Shown here: piece after piece, positions 56,285-64,000 of the stretch
Layout of the letters: each line of letters begins with the position of its first letter
How positions within the stretch are numbered: position 1 is the stretch's first letter
Notes under the pieces: model-generated
Told to the model about the DNA's origin: nothing
Seen by the model: the letters and a program-made list of their open reading frames with translations, nothing else
Databases searched by the model: none
Program-made: the position numbers and the translations under genes
Source of the DNA: UBA7672 sp047601145
Lineage (GTDB): Bacteria > Pseudomonadota > Alphaproteobacteria > Caulobacterales > Hyphomonadaceae
Direction of reading: 5' to 3'
Length of the DNA stretch: 64,000 bases
Assembly: GCA_047601145.1 (NCBI GenBank)
Contig: JASGJW010000003.1
Location: 310,001-374,000, forward strand

Positions 56285-58288
56285 ATGGCGGACGAACTGT
56301 CCCTTTCGGCGGAATTTCCAGCGGCGGACGAGGCGCAATGGCGGGCGCTGGCGGAGAAGGCGCTCGACGGGGCGCCGTTTTCCAAGCTGACGACCAAAAC
56401 CGAGCATGGTGTGCCGGTGAAACCGCTCTACCGCGCCCCGGACTGGGCGGCTGACGCATCCGGAATGCCGGGGATTTCGCCGTTCATCCGCGGCGATCGG
56501 GCGGTCAACGACCAGTACCTGCCGTGGGATATCCGCCAGATCGTGTCGCACCCGGACCCGGCGATTGCGGCCGACCAGGTGATCGAGGCGCTGGAGGGCG
56601 GAGTTTCGTCGATCGAGTTGCGCGTGGATGCGGCGGGCGAGCATGGCGTGGTGGCGCGCTCGGCGGTGGATATCCAGCGGCTGCTGAAGGACGTGAAGTT
56701 GGACCTCGCGCCTGTGGCTCTGGAGGCGACGGGCGCTTCGACGACGCAGGGCGTGGAACTGGCGGCGCTGCTAGCGGCAGCCGTTGGCGGGCGAGCGGCG
56801 GCGAATGCGCTGGTGGCGTTTAACGTCGACCCGGTTGGGGCTCTGGCGCGCACGGGCGCCCTGCCCGGTTCGGCCGAGGAAGAGCTGGCGCAGGCAGCAT
56901 CGTTTGCACGCGATGTTGCCGGAGAGTTTCCGAAAGCGAGCGCACTGCGGGCGGACTCGCGTGCGGTGTATGAAGCGGGCGGGACAGAGGTCCAGGAGCT
57001 GGCCTATCTGGTCGGCGCTGGTGCAGAGTATGTACGCGCGTTGATGACGGCGGGGCTGACGGCCGACCAAGCGTGCAAGGCGATCCTGTTCACGGTGAGC
57101 ATCGGTGCAGACTATCAGGTCGAGATGTCGAAGCTGCGTGCGGCGCGGCGGATGTGGGGCCGCGTGGCCGAGGCGTTCGGCGCGACGGGGCCAGCGGCGG
57201 GAATGAAACTGCAGGCTGTGACATCACGGCGGATGCTGACCAAGCGCGATCCGTGGGTGAACATCCTGCGCAATACGGCGGCCTGCTTTGCCGCGGGCGT
57301 GGGCGGCGCGAATATCGTGACGGTGCGGACGTTCACCGATGCGATGGGCCTGCCGGGCAAGCTGGCGCGCAGGCTGGCGCGTAACACGCAGATAATCGCG
57401 CAGGAAGAATCGAGCCTCGGTAAGGTGGTCGACGCGCCGGGCGGATCGTGGGCGATCGAGAAGCTGGGCGATGATCTGGCCCACGCTGCGTGGGCGCTGT
57501 TCCAGCAGGTCGAGCGTGAAGGTGGGCTGATGAGGGCTCTGGTCTCCGGCGGTTTCCAGAAAGGCGTGTCGGAGGCGCGCGCGGCGCGGATGAAAGCGGC
57601 AGCGAAGCGCAAGGAAGCGATCACCGGCGTGACGGACTTCCCGCTGCTGGACGAGGAAGTACCGAGCGTCGAGGTGGTGAACTTGCCGGCGATCGTGCGG
57701 CGGGCGGCGGAGGCTTCGGGCCGGGCCCCGGCCGCTCGCTCGTGGTTCTCGCTGAAGAATGCCGCGGCCGACCGGGCGACGCTGGCTGATCTTTCGCGCA
57801 CAGCGGATGAGGATGGCGCAGAAGCAGAGCCGTTCTGGCCGATCCGGCTGGCCGAGCCGTTCGAGCGGCTGCGGGACCTGGCGGACCAACGGACGGCGGC
57901 GGGTCGCGCACCAAAGATATTCCTCGCGGCGCTCGGGCCGCTATCTGAACACACGGCACGGCTGCAGTACGCGCAGAACTTCTTCGCGGCCGGCGGCATC
58001 AGCGCCCTGCCGGCGACGGGCGATGCATCCGCCTTGGCGGCGGCGTTCAAGCAGTCCGGGGCATCGCTGGCCTGCATTTGCGGGTCGGACAAGCGCTATG
58101 CCGAGGAAGGCTTCAAGGCTGCCGAAGCGCTTAAAAAAGCGGGCGTGACGCGGCTCTATCTCGCGGGTAAACCAGGCGTGCTCGAAACGGAGCTGCGCGC
58201 GGCAGGGGTGGACGAGTTCATCCATATCGGCGTCGATGTGCTCGCGAGCCTCGAGTTGGCGCATGCGGAACTTGGGCTGGGCAGCTAA
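56285..58288 (+). CDS. mutA: Methylmalonyl-CoA mutase, small subunit
   Basis: The non-catalytic partner of the B12-dependent mutase that interconverts methylmalonyl-CoA and succinyl-CoA. The 667-aa length fits. The barrel domain shows VPVKPLYRAPDW, WDIRQIVSHPD, FTVSIGADYQVEMSKLRA, NILRNTAACFAAGVGGAN and GSWAIEKLGDDLAHAAW. The C-terminal domain (about 555-667) lacks the DxHxxG cobalamin motif, as expected for the small subunit. The catalytic mutB gene normally follows directly but here the next gene is convergent, so mutB must lie elsewhere. The ATG at 56285 starts the conserved region. Confidence 0.93.
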   Translation: MADELSLSAEFPAADEAQWRALAEKALDGAPFSKLTTKTEHGVPVKPLYRAPDWAADASGMPGISPFIRGDRAVNDQYLPWDIRQIVSHPDPAIAADQVIEALEGGVSSIELRVDAAGEHGVVARSAVDIQRLLKDVKLDLAPVALEATGASTTQGVELAALLAAAVGGRAAANALVAFNVDPVGALARTGALPGSAEEELAQAASFARDVAGEFPKASALRADSRAVYEAGGTEVQELAYLVGAGAEYVRALMTAGLTADQACKAILFTVSIGADYQVEMSKLRAARRMWGRVAEAFGATGPAAGMKLQAVTSRRMLTKRDPWVNILRNTAACFAAGVGGANIVTVRTFTDAMGLPGKLARRLARNTQIIAQEESSLGKVVDAPGGSWAIEKLGDDLAHAAWALFQQVEREGGLMRALVSGGFQKGVSEARAARMKAAAKRKEAITGVTDFPLLDEEVPSVEVVNLPAIVRRAAEASGRAPAARSWFSLKNAAADRATLADLSRTADEDGAEAEPFWPIRLAEPFERLRDLADQRTAAGRAPKIFLAALGPLSEHTARLQYAQNFFAAGGISALPATGDASALAAAFKQSGASLACICGSDKRYAEEGFKAAEALKKAGVTRLYLAGKPGVLETELRAAGVDEFIHIGVDVLASLELAHAELGLGS

Positions 58289-59106
58289 CCCCGGAACGTC
58301 GAGTTCGCGACGGCGGCAATGCAATCGTTGAGAGTTTCGTAGAGCGCCTGACTGACGCGGTCGTAACGCTCCCCGCCGCCGAGATCGTTCCACGAGCCCA
58401 TGCCGCCGAAGACCCAGGCCCGGGAGCAGGCTTCGAAGACGGCGGCCTGACGCTCGCTGAAGCCCGTATAAGGCGCCATCGGGTCATCGCCCTCGATAAG
58501 AGGTTTGCCGCTGTCGATCGCGGCGATGGCTTCGTTGAAAATGTCGGCGAAATTGTTGTACTTCTCGTCGCGGGCGTAGGTCTCGATGGGAACGAGGGCC
58601 TTGCGGAAGCGAGCGACGGCTTCGTCGAGCTTCATCGCATCTGCGTCGAGTTCGATCCGCGGGGTCCTGCCCTGCAGAATATGCGTGCACTTCCAGATGC
58701 GGCGCTGCGGATCGTTGCGGTCGCCGACGCGATGGAAGGGCTCCCAGAGTTCGGACTCGGTTTCGCCTGCCGCCTCAATGAACCAGCGCTGGCCGCCGCC
58801 AACGAAGCCGGCGAGCATGCGATCCGGCACGTCGAGTTGCTGGTTGGGGGCGCGCGAGGGTCGGATTTGATGAAGGCGTAGACCGTGACAGCGTGGCTTG
58901 AGTGTTTCGAACCACTCCATCGGATCGGAAGCCACGAGCGGATGGTCGTCGGTATCCTTGCCGGAGGCAGGCGCACTACGAAATTCGACGAGCTTCAAGA
59001 AGTTGAAGACCGGCGCATCCGGCCAGAAATTGGCGATGTCGCCGCCATGCAGGAAGCGATTGCCCGCGCACACGATCGCGACGGCATTGGCGATGTGACC
59101 GTTCAT
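58285..59106 (-). CDS. Hypothetical protein coupled to PNPOx-family gene
   Basis: A 273-aa cytosolic protein I do not recognise. Visible parts are NAVAIVCAGNRFLHGGDIANFW at the N-terminus, RWFIEAAGETESELWEPFHR, WKCTHILQGRTPRIELDAD, and a helical C-terminus with YARDEKYNNFADIFNEAIAA and VFGGMGSWNDLGGGERYD. Its ATG overlaps the stop of the upstream PNPOx-like gene (ATGA), so the two are translationally coupled. The open frame continues upstream through that gene but has no support there. Function unknown. Confidence 0.75.
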   Translation of the reverse strand: MNGHIANAVAIVCAGNRFLHGGDIANFWPDAPVFNFLKLVEFRSAPASGKDTDDHPLVASDPMEWFETLKPRCHGLRLHQIRPSRAPNQQLDVPDRMLAGFVGGGQRWFIEAAGETESELWEPFHRVGDRNDPQRRIWKCTHILQGRTPRIELDADAMKLDEAVARFRKALVPIETYARDEKYNNFADIFNEAIAAIDSGKPLIEGDDPMAPYTGFSERQAAVFEACSRAWVFGGMGSWNDLGGGERYDRVSQALYETLNDCIAAVANSTFRG

Positions 59107-59690
59107 CAGGCCTTCCTCGGCGGGACGACGTCCTTGAACATTTCCATCGACTTCCACTTGGGTTCGACGGGGGGCGCATCCGCGTTCGGAATGTAAGGCG
59201 AGGGTTTTGCGGCTTCGGGATCGGGGATGTAGCGCGGGCAGTTCGGGAAGATGTCCACGGGCGTGAAACGAATGATCGCCTGCGCGCCGGGGAAATCGGG
59301 CAGAAGCGGATCGTCGAGCGAGATGACGGCGCTTCCGTTGGCGCGGAGGCGTTTCGGCGCCTCGCCCATGCGTATGAAAAGAAGGCCGACGGACGGATTG
59401 ATCGCAACATTGCCGAGGCTCTTGAACATGCCGTTGCCATCGTAATCGGGCCAGACCAGTAGGTCGGGCTGGAGCACGCGCACGAAACCCGGCGGGCCGC
59501 CCTTGAACGAGCAGTCGGGCTGGCCGATGGGCGTCGCTGTCGCAAGAAAGAAATATTCGAGTGACTCGATAAAAGCCTTGTCCTCGTCGGTGAATTCGGA
59601 GCGGCGCAGGCGCTCGACAAGACGATCGGCAAGCGCGGTCGAGCCGAACAACGCCTGAAGCTCGCGGTTGCCGTTGTGATACATGGGCAT
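59106..59690 (-). CDS. Pyridoxamine 5'-phosphate oxidase-family flavoprotein
   Basis: A 194-aa split-barrel flavin-binding protein of the COG3576-like group. Visible are FIESLEYFFLATATPIGQPDCSFKGG (first part FIESLEYFFLATAT), NGMFKSLGNVAINPSVGLLF and RANGSAVISLDD. The family includes FMN or F420-type reductases and heme-related proteins; the true reaction is not evident. The ATG has AGGGG upstream. It overlaps the unknown gene downstream and follows the dismutase gene by 45 bp. Confidence 0.85.
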   Translation of the reverse strand: MPMYHNGNRELQALFGSTALADRLVERLRRSEFTDEDKAFIESLEYFFLATATPIGQPDCSFKGGPPGFVRVLQPDLLVWPDYDGNGMFKSLGNVAINPSVGLLFIRMGEAPKRLRANGSAVISLDDPLLPDFPGAQAIIRFTPVDIFPNCPRYIPDPEAAKPSPYIPNADAPPVEPKWKSMEMFKDVVPPRKA

Positions 59691-59735
59691 GGGCCATTCC
59701 CCTGCCCGGCAGCATACGCCTTGCAGCGCTCCGCG

Positions 59736-60419
59736 CTAGGACTTCCGACGCGCGACGAAGGCCTTATCGGCGGCGGTCCAGTCGAGGGCGCCCATGTAGG
59801 CGTTGACGTAGTCCCCAGCCTTGGCGCCGTAGTCCATGTGATAGGCGTGCTCGTACATGTCGAGCGCGACGAGGACCTCGCCATCGGCTGCTGTGAGCGT
59901 GTGGTCAGACGCCCACTGATTGATCAGGCGGCCAGCGCGCGGCGACCAGGTGAGCAGCACCCAGCCCGAGCCGCCGCCAAGCGCCTTGCCCATACCGATG
60001 AATTCAGCGCGCCAGCGATCGTGGCTGCCGAAGTCGGCTTCGATCTGGCCTCCGAGGCTGGCGCTGGGCTTCGAGCCACCCTTACCGAGGCAGGCGAAAT
60101 AGACCTCATGGAGGATCATTGAGTTGAGGGCCATCAGCTCTTCGCGTTTGAGGCCGTTGATCATGAAGCCGGGCGCGGTGGCAAAGTCGATCTGGCGAAG
60201 CTGGGCCTCGATGTCGCCGAGACGCTTCACGGCTCCGGCGTAGTTGTTGTCGTGATGGCTGACGAGCAGCTTCTCCGAGAGGCCGGGGATCGACTTCGGA
60301 TCGAAGGGAAGCGGCTTGGGCGTCCATACTGTGGGCGACTGTGCAGAGGCGCCGCCCGCCACGGCGAGACCCGCTGCGACGACGGCTGTACCAACGATCA
60401 GGCTTCTTCTGTCGATCAT
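59736..60419 (-). CDS. Fe/Mn-type superoxide dismutase family protein with Tat signal, divergent active site
   Basis: A 227-aa exported protein. A Tat signal (DRRSLIVG, ending GGASAQ) precedes the Fe/Mn dismutase fold. Metal ligands fit H55 (SHHDNN), H104 (ILHEVYFACLG), D187 and H191 (DMYEHAYHMDY). Second-sphere residues differ: the usual His30 and Tyr34 positions appear to be Asn59 and Ala63, and the Trp of DVWEHAY is Tyr189. A Gln in NQW (about 168) could play the MnSOD role. The alignment is by eye. It may detoxify superoxide in the periplasm or have shifted function. The ATG has GGGAGAAG upstream. Confidence 0.87.
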   Translation of the reverse strand: MIDRRSLIVGTAVVAAGLAVAGGASAQSPTVWTPKPLPFDPKSIPGLSEKLLVSHHDNNYAGAVKRLGDIEAQLRQIDFATAPGFMINGLKREELMALNSMILHEVYFACLGKGGSKPSASLGGQIEADFGSHDRWRAEFIGMGKALGGGSGWVLLTWSPRAGRLINQWASDHTLTAADGEVLVALDMYEHAYHMDYGAKAGDYVNAYMGALDWTAADKAFVARRKS

Positions 60420-60455
60420 GGTTCTTCTCCCTTGGCGTCCCCCAAAGGCAGATGG

Positions 60456-61598
60456 CTAGCGTAGGCGCGAGGCGGCGCGTTCGCAATTCTGGTATTTGGC
60501 GGTGTCGCTGACAGTGGTGGGCGCGCCACAGAGGCCGTAGTTCGAGGAGTTGTCGGGGAAGCGGTCCATCGGCGCGAGGGCGCTGGCGGGGAGCCAGCCG
60601 ACCAACGGCGCCGCAGCACCGCGCGCGCCACCTTCCTGCGTCTGGACCTGGACCCAGTCGTTGACCGCAGCGAGGCGCCGGACGTTGAGATCCTTGCGGA
60701 TGGTAAGGAGCGTCGTGGAGGCGGTGTCGGCGACGGACTTCAGCTCCGTGTTGGCGCGCAAGAAAGAGCGCGCGACAAAGACCGACTGCGTGGCGACCGC
60801 GCCATGCGATGCGACGGAGGCTCCCTTGTCGGTCCACTGACCGAAATAACCCTGCGAGGTCGGGTTGGCGAGATTGGCATCGACGCCGAAACCGATCGGT
60901 TCGGGAGTGACGTCGAGCGCATTCTGGAAGAGCGTCCAACGGCCGGTGTTGTAGAAGGCCTGCGTGCCGGAATGGCCGGTGGAGCCTGAGAGCCAGAAAT
61001 GTTGCGCGAGGCCTTTCTCGCGCACAGCGTTACATATGCAGCCGTTGGAATAGATGCCGACGGCGATGCCGGAACCTTCGAAGGCGCGTTTTACGTCCTC
61101 GAAATACTGGATGATGGGATCACGCAGGACCGAATACGGCCAGTCAGCGTCAACGCCGAAATAGATGGCCGAGCCTTCGGGCTGCCCGGCTGCATGGGCC
61201 ATGCGGAGGGCCTGCTCGGCGTCTTCCTTGCCCCACTTGTTCTCGAAGGTGCGGAAGCAGTTGTTGTAATGCTGGAAGACGCTGCCAATGGAGAGGCCCT
61301 CCCCGAGGATGATCCTCGCTTCCTCCGGCTGCAGGTCCTTGCCCGGGAGGCTGGGCGGCAGATGGCAGTAATAGCGGAAGACCGTCTTCACGCCGTGATT
61401 GCGGAGAGCCTTCGCTTTCGTGACGTCGATGCGCGCTGCGGTGTCGGCAATCAGCGGGAAGCCGCTGCCGGCGGGCGTTGGTGTCGGCGTAGCGGGCGTC
61501 GACGGGGCTGATGACGCGGGCTGTGGGGAGGAACCGCAGGATGCGGCGGCGATCGCAGCGCCGGAAGCAAAGAGAAAATTCCGGCGCGACAAGCCCAT
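60456..61598 (-). CDS. DUF1906 (Rv2525c-like, glycoside hydrolase-like) exported protein
   Basis: A 380-aa protein with a Tat-like signal (SRRNFLFAS) and a lipobox-like AAASC, then a Pro/Thr linker to about residue 45. The DUF1906 barrel shows FPLIADTAARIDVTKAKAL, VFRYYCHLPP, SAIYFGVDADWPYS and GIYSNGCICNAV. The C-terminal 100 residues look like an SH3-type domain (RKDLNVRRLAAVNDWVQVQT, VGWLPASALAP), which often binds cell wall. Role in envelope or peptidoglycan metabolism is inferred. It follows the SDR gene by 23 bp and precedes the dismutase by 36 bp. Confidence 0.85.
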   Translation of the reverse strand: MGLSRRNFLFASGAAIAAASCGSSPQPASSAPSTPATPTPTPAGSGFPLIADTAARIDVTKAKALRNHGVKTVFRYYCHLPPSLPGKDLQPEEARIILGEGLSIGSVFQHYNNCFRTFENKWGKEDAEQALRMAHAAGQPEGSAIYFGVDADWPYSVLRDPIIQYFEDVKRAFEGSGIAVGIYSNGCICNAVREKGLAQHFWLSGSTGHSGTQAFYNTGRWTLFQNALDVTPEPIGFGVDANLANPTSQGYFGQWTDKGASVASHGAVATQSVFVARSFLRANTELKSVADTASTTLLTIRKDLNVRRLAAVNDWVQVQTQEGGARGAAAPLVGWLPASALAPMDRFPDNSSNYGLCGAPTTVSDTAKYQNCERAASRLR

Positions 61599-61621
61599 AT
61601 CCGTCCTCCCGTTGTGAGCGG

Positions 61622-62422
61622 CTATCTAGCCCGGAGAGGAGCGTAACCAAGGTGCATGCCCGCGTCGACGATGATGAATTCGCCGGTGACATGGCGGCTT
61701 TCCGGGCCGGCGAAGAAGAGAATCGTTTCGGCAATATCTTCCGGCATGGAGGCGACACGGAGTGGCACGCTCTTGGCGACATTCTCCGCTGTCTGCGTCT
61801 CGACGGCGTCGCCCTGGTATTTCGTGAACCAGCCGGAGCCGATGTAGCCGGGGCAAACGGCGTTGACGCGGATGTTGGGCGCCAGTGCGCGCGCGAGTGA
61901 CAGCGTCATCGTGTTGAGGGCGCCCTTGGTCGAGGCGTAGGCGATCGACGAACCAATGCCGGTGACGCCGGCGATGGACGAGACGTTGGTGACTGTGCCC
62001 TTGCCCGTTGCGGCGAGATGCGGCTGGGCGGCGCGCGTCATCTGGTACACGGCAACGACGTTGACCTTGTAGAGGCGAAGGAAATCTTCCGCGTCCAGCG
62101 CGTCGAGATCGGAGTGGGCTGCGAACTTGGTGATGCCAGCATTGTTGATCAGGACATCAAGTCCGCCGAATTTTTTTACAGCTGTATCGACAAGCGCTCG
62201 GCAGTCCTTGTCCTCGGCGACGTTCGCTTGCACGGCGAAGGCTTCGACGCCGAGTTTCCGGCATTCCGCTACGACCTCGTTCGCAGCGTCCGCGCTGGAA
62301 TTGTAGTTTATGCAGACGTTGACGCCACGGCGGGCAAGACCCGTGGCGGTTGCAGCGCCGAGGCCCGTGCCCCCGCCCGTCACGATCGCGCGTTTGCCTT
62401 TCATGCTGTTAACGTCGGTCAT
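61622..62422 (-). CDS. SDR-family oxidoreductase (FabG-like)
   Basis: A 266-aa short-chain dehydrogenase. The NAD(P) motif is VTGGGTGLGAATATGLAR (TGxxxGxG), then DVLINNAG, the catalytic Ser in VSSIAGVTGI and YxxxK in YASTKGAL. It ends with HVTGEFIIVDAGMHLG. It reduces or oxidises an unknown alcohol or ketone. The ATG at 62422 has GGGAGTGAG upstream. It is first in a minus-strand run of five closely spaced genes and is divergent from the methyltransferase gene. Confidence 0.93.
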   Translation of the reverse strand: MTDVNSMKGKRAIVTGGGTGLGAATATGLARRGVNVCINYNSSADAANEVVAECRKLGVEAFAVQANVAEDKDCRALVDTAVKKFGGLDVLINNAGITKFAAHSDLDALDAEDFLRLYKVNVVAVYQMTRAAQPHLAATGKGTVTNVSSIAGVTGIGSSIAYASTKGALNTMTLSLARALAPNIRVNAVCPGYIGSGWFTKYQGDAVETQTAENVAKSVPLRVASMPEDIAETILFFAGPESRHVTGEFIIVDAGMHLGYAPLRAR

Positions 62423-62486
62423 TACTCACTCCCTGCTTTACCCACCGTTAGCATTGCAGAAAGAAAACGGCCAAGGCAAAGCCGAT

Positions 62487-63149
62487 GTGGGACGGCGCGG
62501 AGCTATCACCATCGATATCGCACAATTCATCCGATCGAACCTTTCGCTCGTCGCGGTTCCATCCGTGCCAGAGGTGGAGGTTTACAAGGCGGGACCGACG
62601 AGCGGGCTGTCGCGCCTGGCCGAAACGGATGCAGCGTTTGGCAATCCCTACTGGGCTTACCACTGGGGCGGCGGGCTCGCGCTCGCGCGGCATATACTGG
62701 ACAGGCCGAAAATCGTGGCGGGGAAGCGCGTGCTTGATCTGGGGGCGGGATCGGGCGTCGTCGCGATTGCGGCGATGAAGGCGGGCGCCAAGTCGGTGCT
62801 CGCGGCGGATGTCGATCCCTATGCGGTGGCGGCGGTGGCGCTGAATGCGGAAGCGAATGGCGTCGTAGTGAAAACGGTGCAGCGTGATCTCACTGAGGGC
62901 GCACCACCGGATGCGGATATCGTGCTGGTCGGGGACCTGTTCTACGACGAGGCGCTGGCGAAGAGAGTGACGGCGTTTCTGGGGCGCTGCCTGGCGGCCG
63001 AGATGGATGTGCTGGTCGGCGATCCGTGGCGTGCATTCCTGCCACGGGCGCGGCTGGACTTGCTGGCGGAATATCCGGGCTGTGACTTCGGGAGCAGCAT
63101 GGAGGGCGAGCTGGCGTCGAACGGCGTGTTTGCCTTCAAGGCGGCCTAA
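62487..63149 (+). CDS. SAM-dependent methyltransferase (METTL20/ETFB-lysine methyltransferase-like)
   Basis: A 220-aa class I methyltransferase. The family start TIDIAQFIRSNLSLVAVPSVPE is followed by NPYWAYHWGGGLALARHIL, the SAM motif VLDLGAGSGVVAIAA, AADVDPYAVAAVALNAEANG and VGDLFYDEALAKRV. This pattern resembles protein lysine methyltransferases of the ETFB/PrmA group. No ATG is in frame near the conserved start, so GTG at 62487 is the best start; the longer frame runs into the divergent SDR gene. It ends one base before the last gene's stop. Confidence 0.85.
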   Translation: MGRRGAITIDIAQFIRSNLSLVAVPSVPEVEVYKAGPTSGLSRLAETDAAFGNPYWAYHWGGGLALARHILDRPKIVAGKRVLDLGAGSGVVAIAAMKAGAKSVLAADVDPYAVAAVALNAEANGVVVKTVQRDLTEGAPPDADIVLVGDLFYDEALAKRVTAFLGRCLAAEMDVLVGDPWRAFLPRARLDLLAEYPGCDFGSSMEGELASNGVFAFKAA

Positions 63150-64000
63150 CTACTCCTTGCTGGCGGCCTCGCGGCGGCGGGCTGCCTGCAGCATTGCGGG
63201 CATCGAAACCTCCCCTTCGCGACAGGCGTATTCTTCGACGGGGCGGGCGGCGGGACGGAATTCGTATTCGCCGCTCCAAGGTTCAGTCCATTTGCTGGGA
63301 TCGTCGACGGTGAAGCGATAGAGCAGCCGGGTCTCGCCAACGCGCGTGAAGCGCTCGGTGACTTTCAGGTTGATCCAGGAACCGCGGAACATCTGCTCGG
63401 GCGGAAAGTTAGTGGTCTCAACCACGAGCGTGTCGCCCTCCCACCAGCCGATGGAATCGCCGAGATAGGGACGCTGGCCGTCGGCGCGATGCTGGCTGTT
63501 AAGACGAACGATGCGGGCGTCATGGATCATCTCGACGAGAATGACGGCGTAGTCGGCCGTCTGGGTGATCTGGTAGTTCGAGTTGTTCGGCAGCGGCAGC
63601 ATGACGGGACCAGCATTGGAGCCGATGGGCAGGATGCAGCGGTCGTCCACGGCCTGCAGCTCGGGACCGTCCGTCACCTTCTCGCCGGGCCTGAGCGTGT
63701 AGCGGCGCGGATCAGGCGCGGCGCCGGGCTTCATGGGCGGGACGCGACCGTTGGCGGGATTGGTTATGAGACTGGTGCGCGGCTGGCCGTCGACGCGCAT
63801 GGCGGGCCGAAATTTCGAGCCCTTGTCGGCCTCGGCGGTTTCTTCCGGTGTGAGGATCAGGCGCTCGCCCATTTCGACGGGCCGCTCGAGGCGCGTGACG
63901 CTTTCGTTGGTCCACGCGCCTTGCAGATCCGGCTGACCCGCATAGGTACGCGGCGCGCGATAGTCATCCTGCGCGGTCGCAGGCGCGATCAGGGTGATGA
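63150..64000 (-). CDS. Secreted PRTxDGxPDF/CHEGNY-family protein, dispersed copy 5 (5' end outside window)
   Basis: Fifth member of the secreted family; about 283 codons are in the window and the signal peptide runs off the right edge (visible end IAPATAQDD). Motifs are APRTYAGQPDLQGAWTNES, LERPVEMGERL, DDRCILPIGSN, YQITQTADYAVILVE, GWWEGDTLVVETTNF and EYACREGEVSMPAML. The CHEGNY motif is changed to CREGEV. Both cysteines are kept. It is more diverged than copies 1-3. Function unknown. Confidence 0.83.
   Translation of the reverse strand, partial: ITLIAPATAQDDYRAPRTYAGQPDLQGAWTNESVTRLERPVEMGERLILTPEETAEADKGSKFRPAMRVDGQPRTSLITNPANGRVPPMKPGAAPDPRRYTLRPGEKVTDGPELQAVDDRCILPIGSNAGPVMLPLPNNSNYQITQTADYAVILVEMIHDARIVRLNSQHRADGQRPYLGDSIGWWEGDTLVVETTNFPPEQMFRGSWINLKVTERFTRVGETRLLYRFTVDDPSKWTEPWSGEYEFRPAARPVEEYACREGEVSMPAMLQAARRREAASKE

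Noticed and set aside
59107..59715. N-terminal extension of the 273-aa unknown protein
   Set aside because: It is the alternative frame of the PNPOx-like gene; the ATGA junction gives a natural start.

Overview
The window is a GC-rich, gene-dense bacterial chromosome segment with about 58 protein genes. I see no rRNA, tRNA, insertion sequence, prophage or CRISPR. It points to an alphaproteobacterium, most likely Caulobacterales/Hyphomonadaceae-like. The signs are the order glyA-nrdR-ribD-ribE-ribB-ribH-nusB, a MucR/Ros regulator, a C4-type 5-aminolevulinate synthase (hemA), a large TonB-dependent receptor beside an aspartyl hydroxylase, and several members of a secreted family carrying PRTxDGxPDF and CHEGNY motifs. 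The placement is inference from gene content; no marker rRNA is present.

Layout. 1-5200 (minus): glyA, nrdR and a riboflavin operon running into nusB. 5450-8710: mucR, small conserved genes, a cytochrome c lipoprotein, and hemA with a coupled unknown gene. 8995-11767 (plus): three tandem overlapping paralogs of one secreted family; two more copies lie at 45746 and at the right edge. 11819-17745: small secreted proteins, a MarR regulator, a lipoprotein, a beta-propeller gene coupled to an aspartyl/asparaginyl hydroxylase, a GH24 lysozyme-like lipoprotein, a DsbA-family protein and a MaoC-like protein. 18111-22378: a TonB-dependent receptor interrupted by a one-base frameshift, then a TPR-hydroxylase. 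22630-33637 (plus): glutamate synthase gltBD, an iron-sulfur flavoprotein, and a 2-oxoacid:ferredoxin oxidoreductase (korAB).

33634-45389 is a divergent acyl-CoA catabolic cluster resembling the acyclic terpene utilisation (atu) pathway. The left arm is an IVD-type acyl-CoA dehydrogenase, a TetR regulator and an acyl-CoA ligase. The right arm is AtuA, carboxylase beta, an enoyl-CoA hydratase, biotin carboxylase, a flavin oxidoreductase and a TIGR03084-like protein. A perfect inverted repeat sits inside overlapping divergent promoters between the arms. 46627-58288 holds an EF-hand secreted protein, smpB, dapA, a soluble lytic transglycosylase, a lactonase-like MBL lipoprotein, a GH29 fucosidase, a threonine dehydratase, a nitronate monooxygenase and a lone methylmalonyl-CoA mutase small subunit. 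58285-62422 (minus) is a likely five-gene operon with an exported, divergent superoxide dismutase. A methyltransferase and a partial fifth paralog close the window.

Most genes are ordinary core metabolism. The points worth a second look are the riboflavin operon that lacks visible GTP cyclohydrolase II and deaminase functions, the five-member secreted family, the two aspartyl-hydroxylase loci flanking the receptor, the GOGAT-KOR neighbourhood, the atu operator, and several enzymes with substituted active-site or metal residues.
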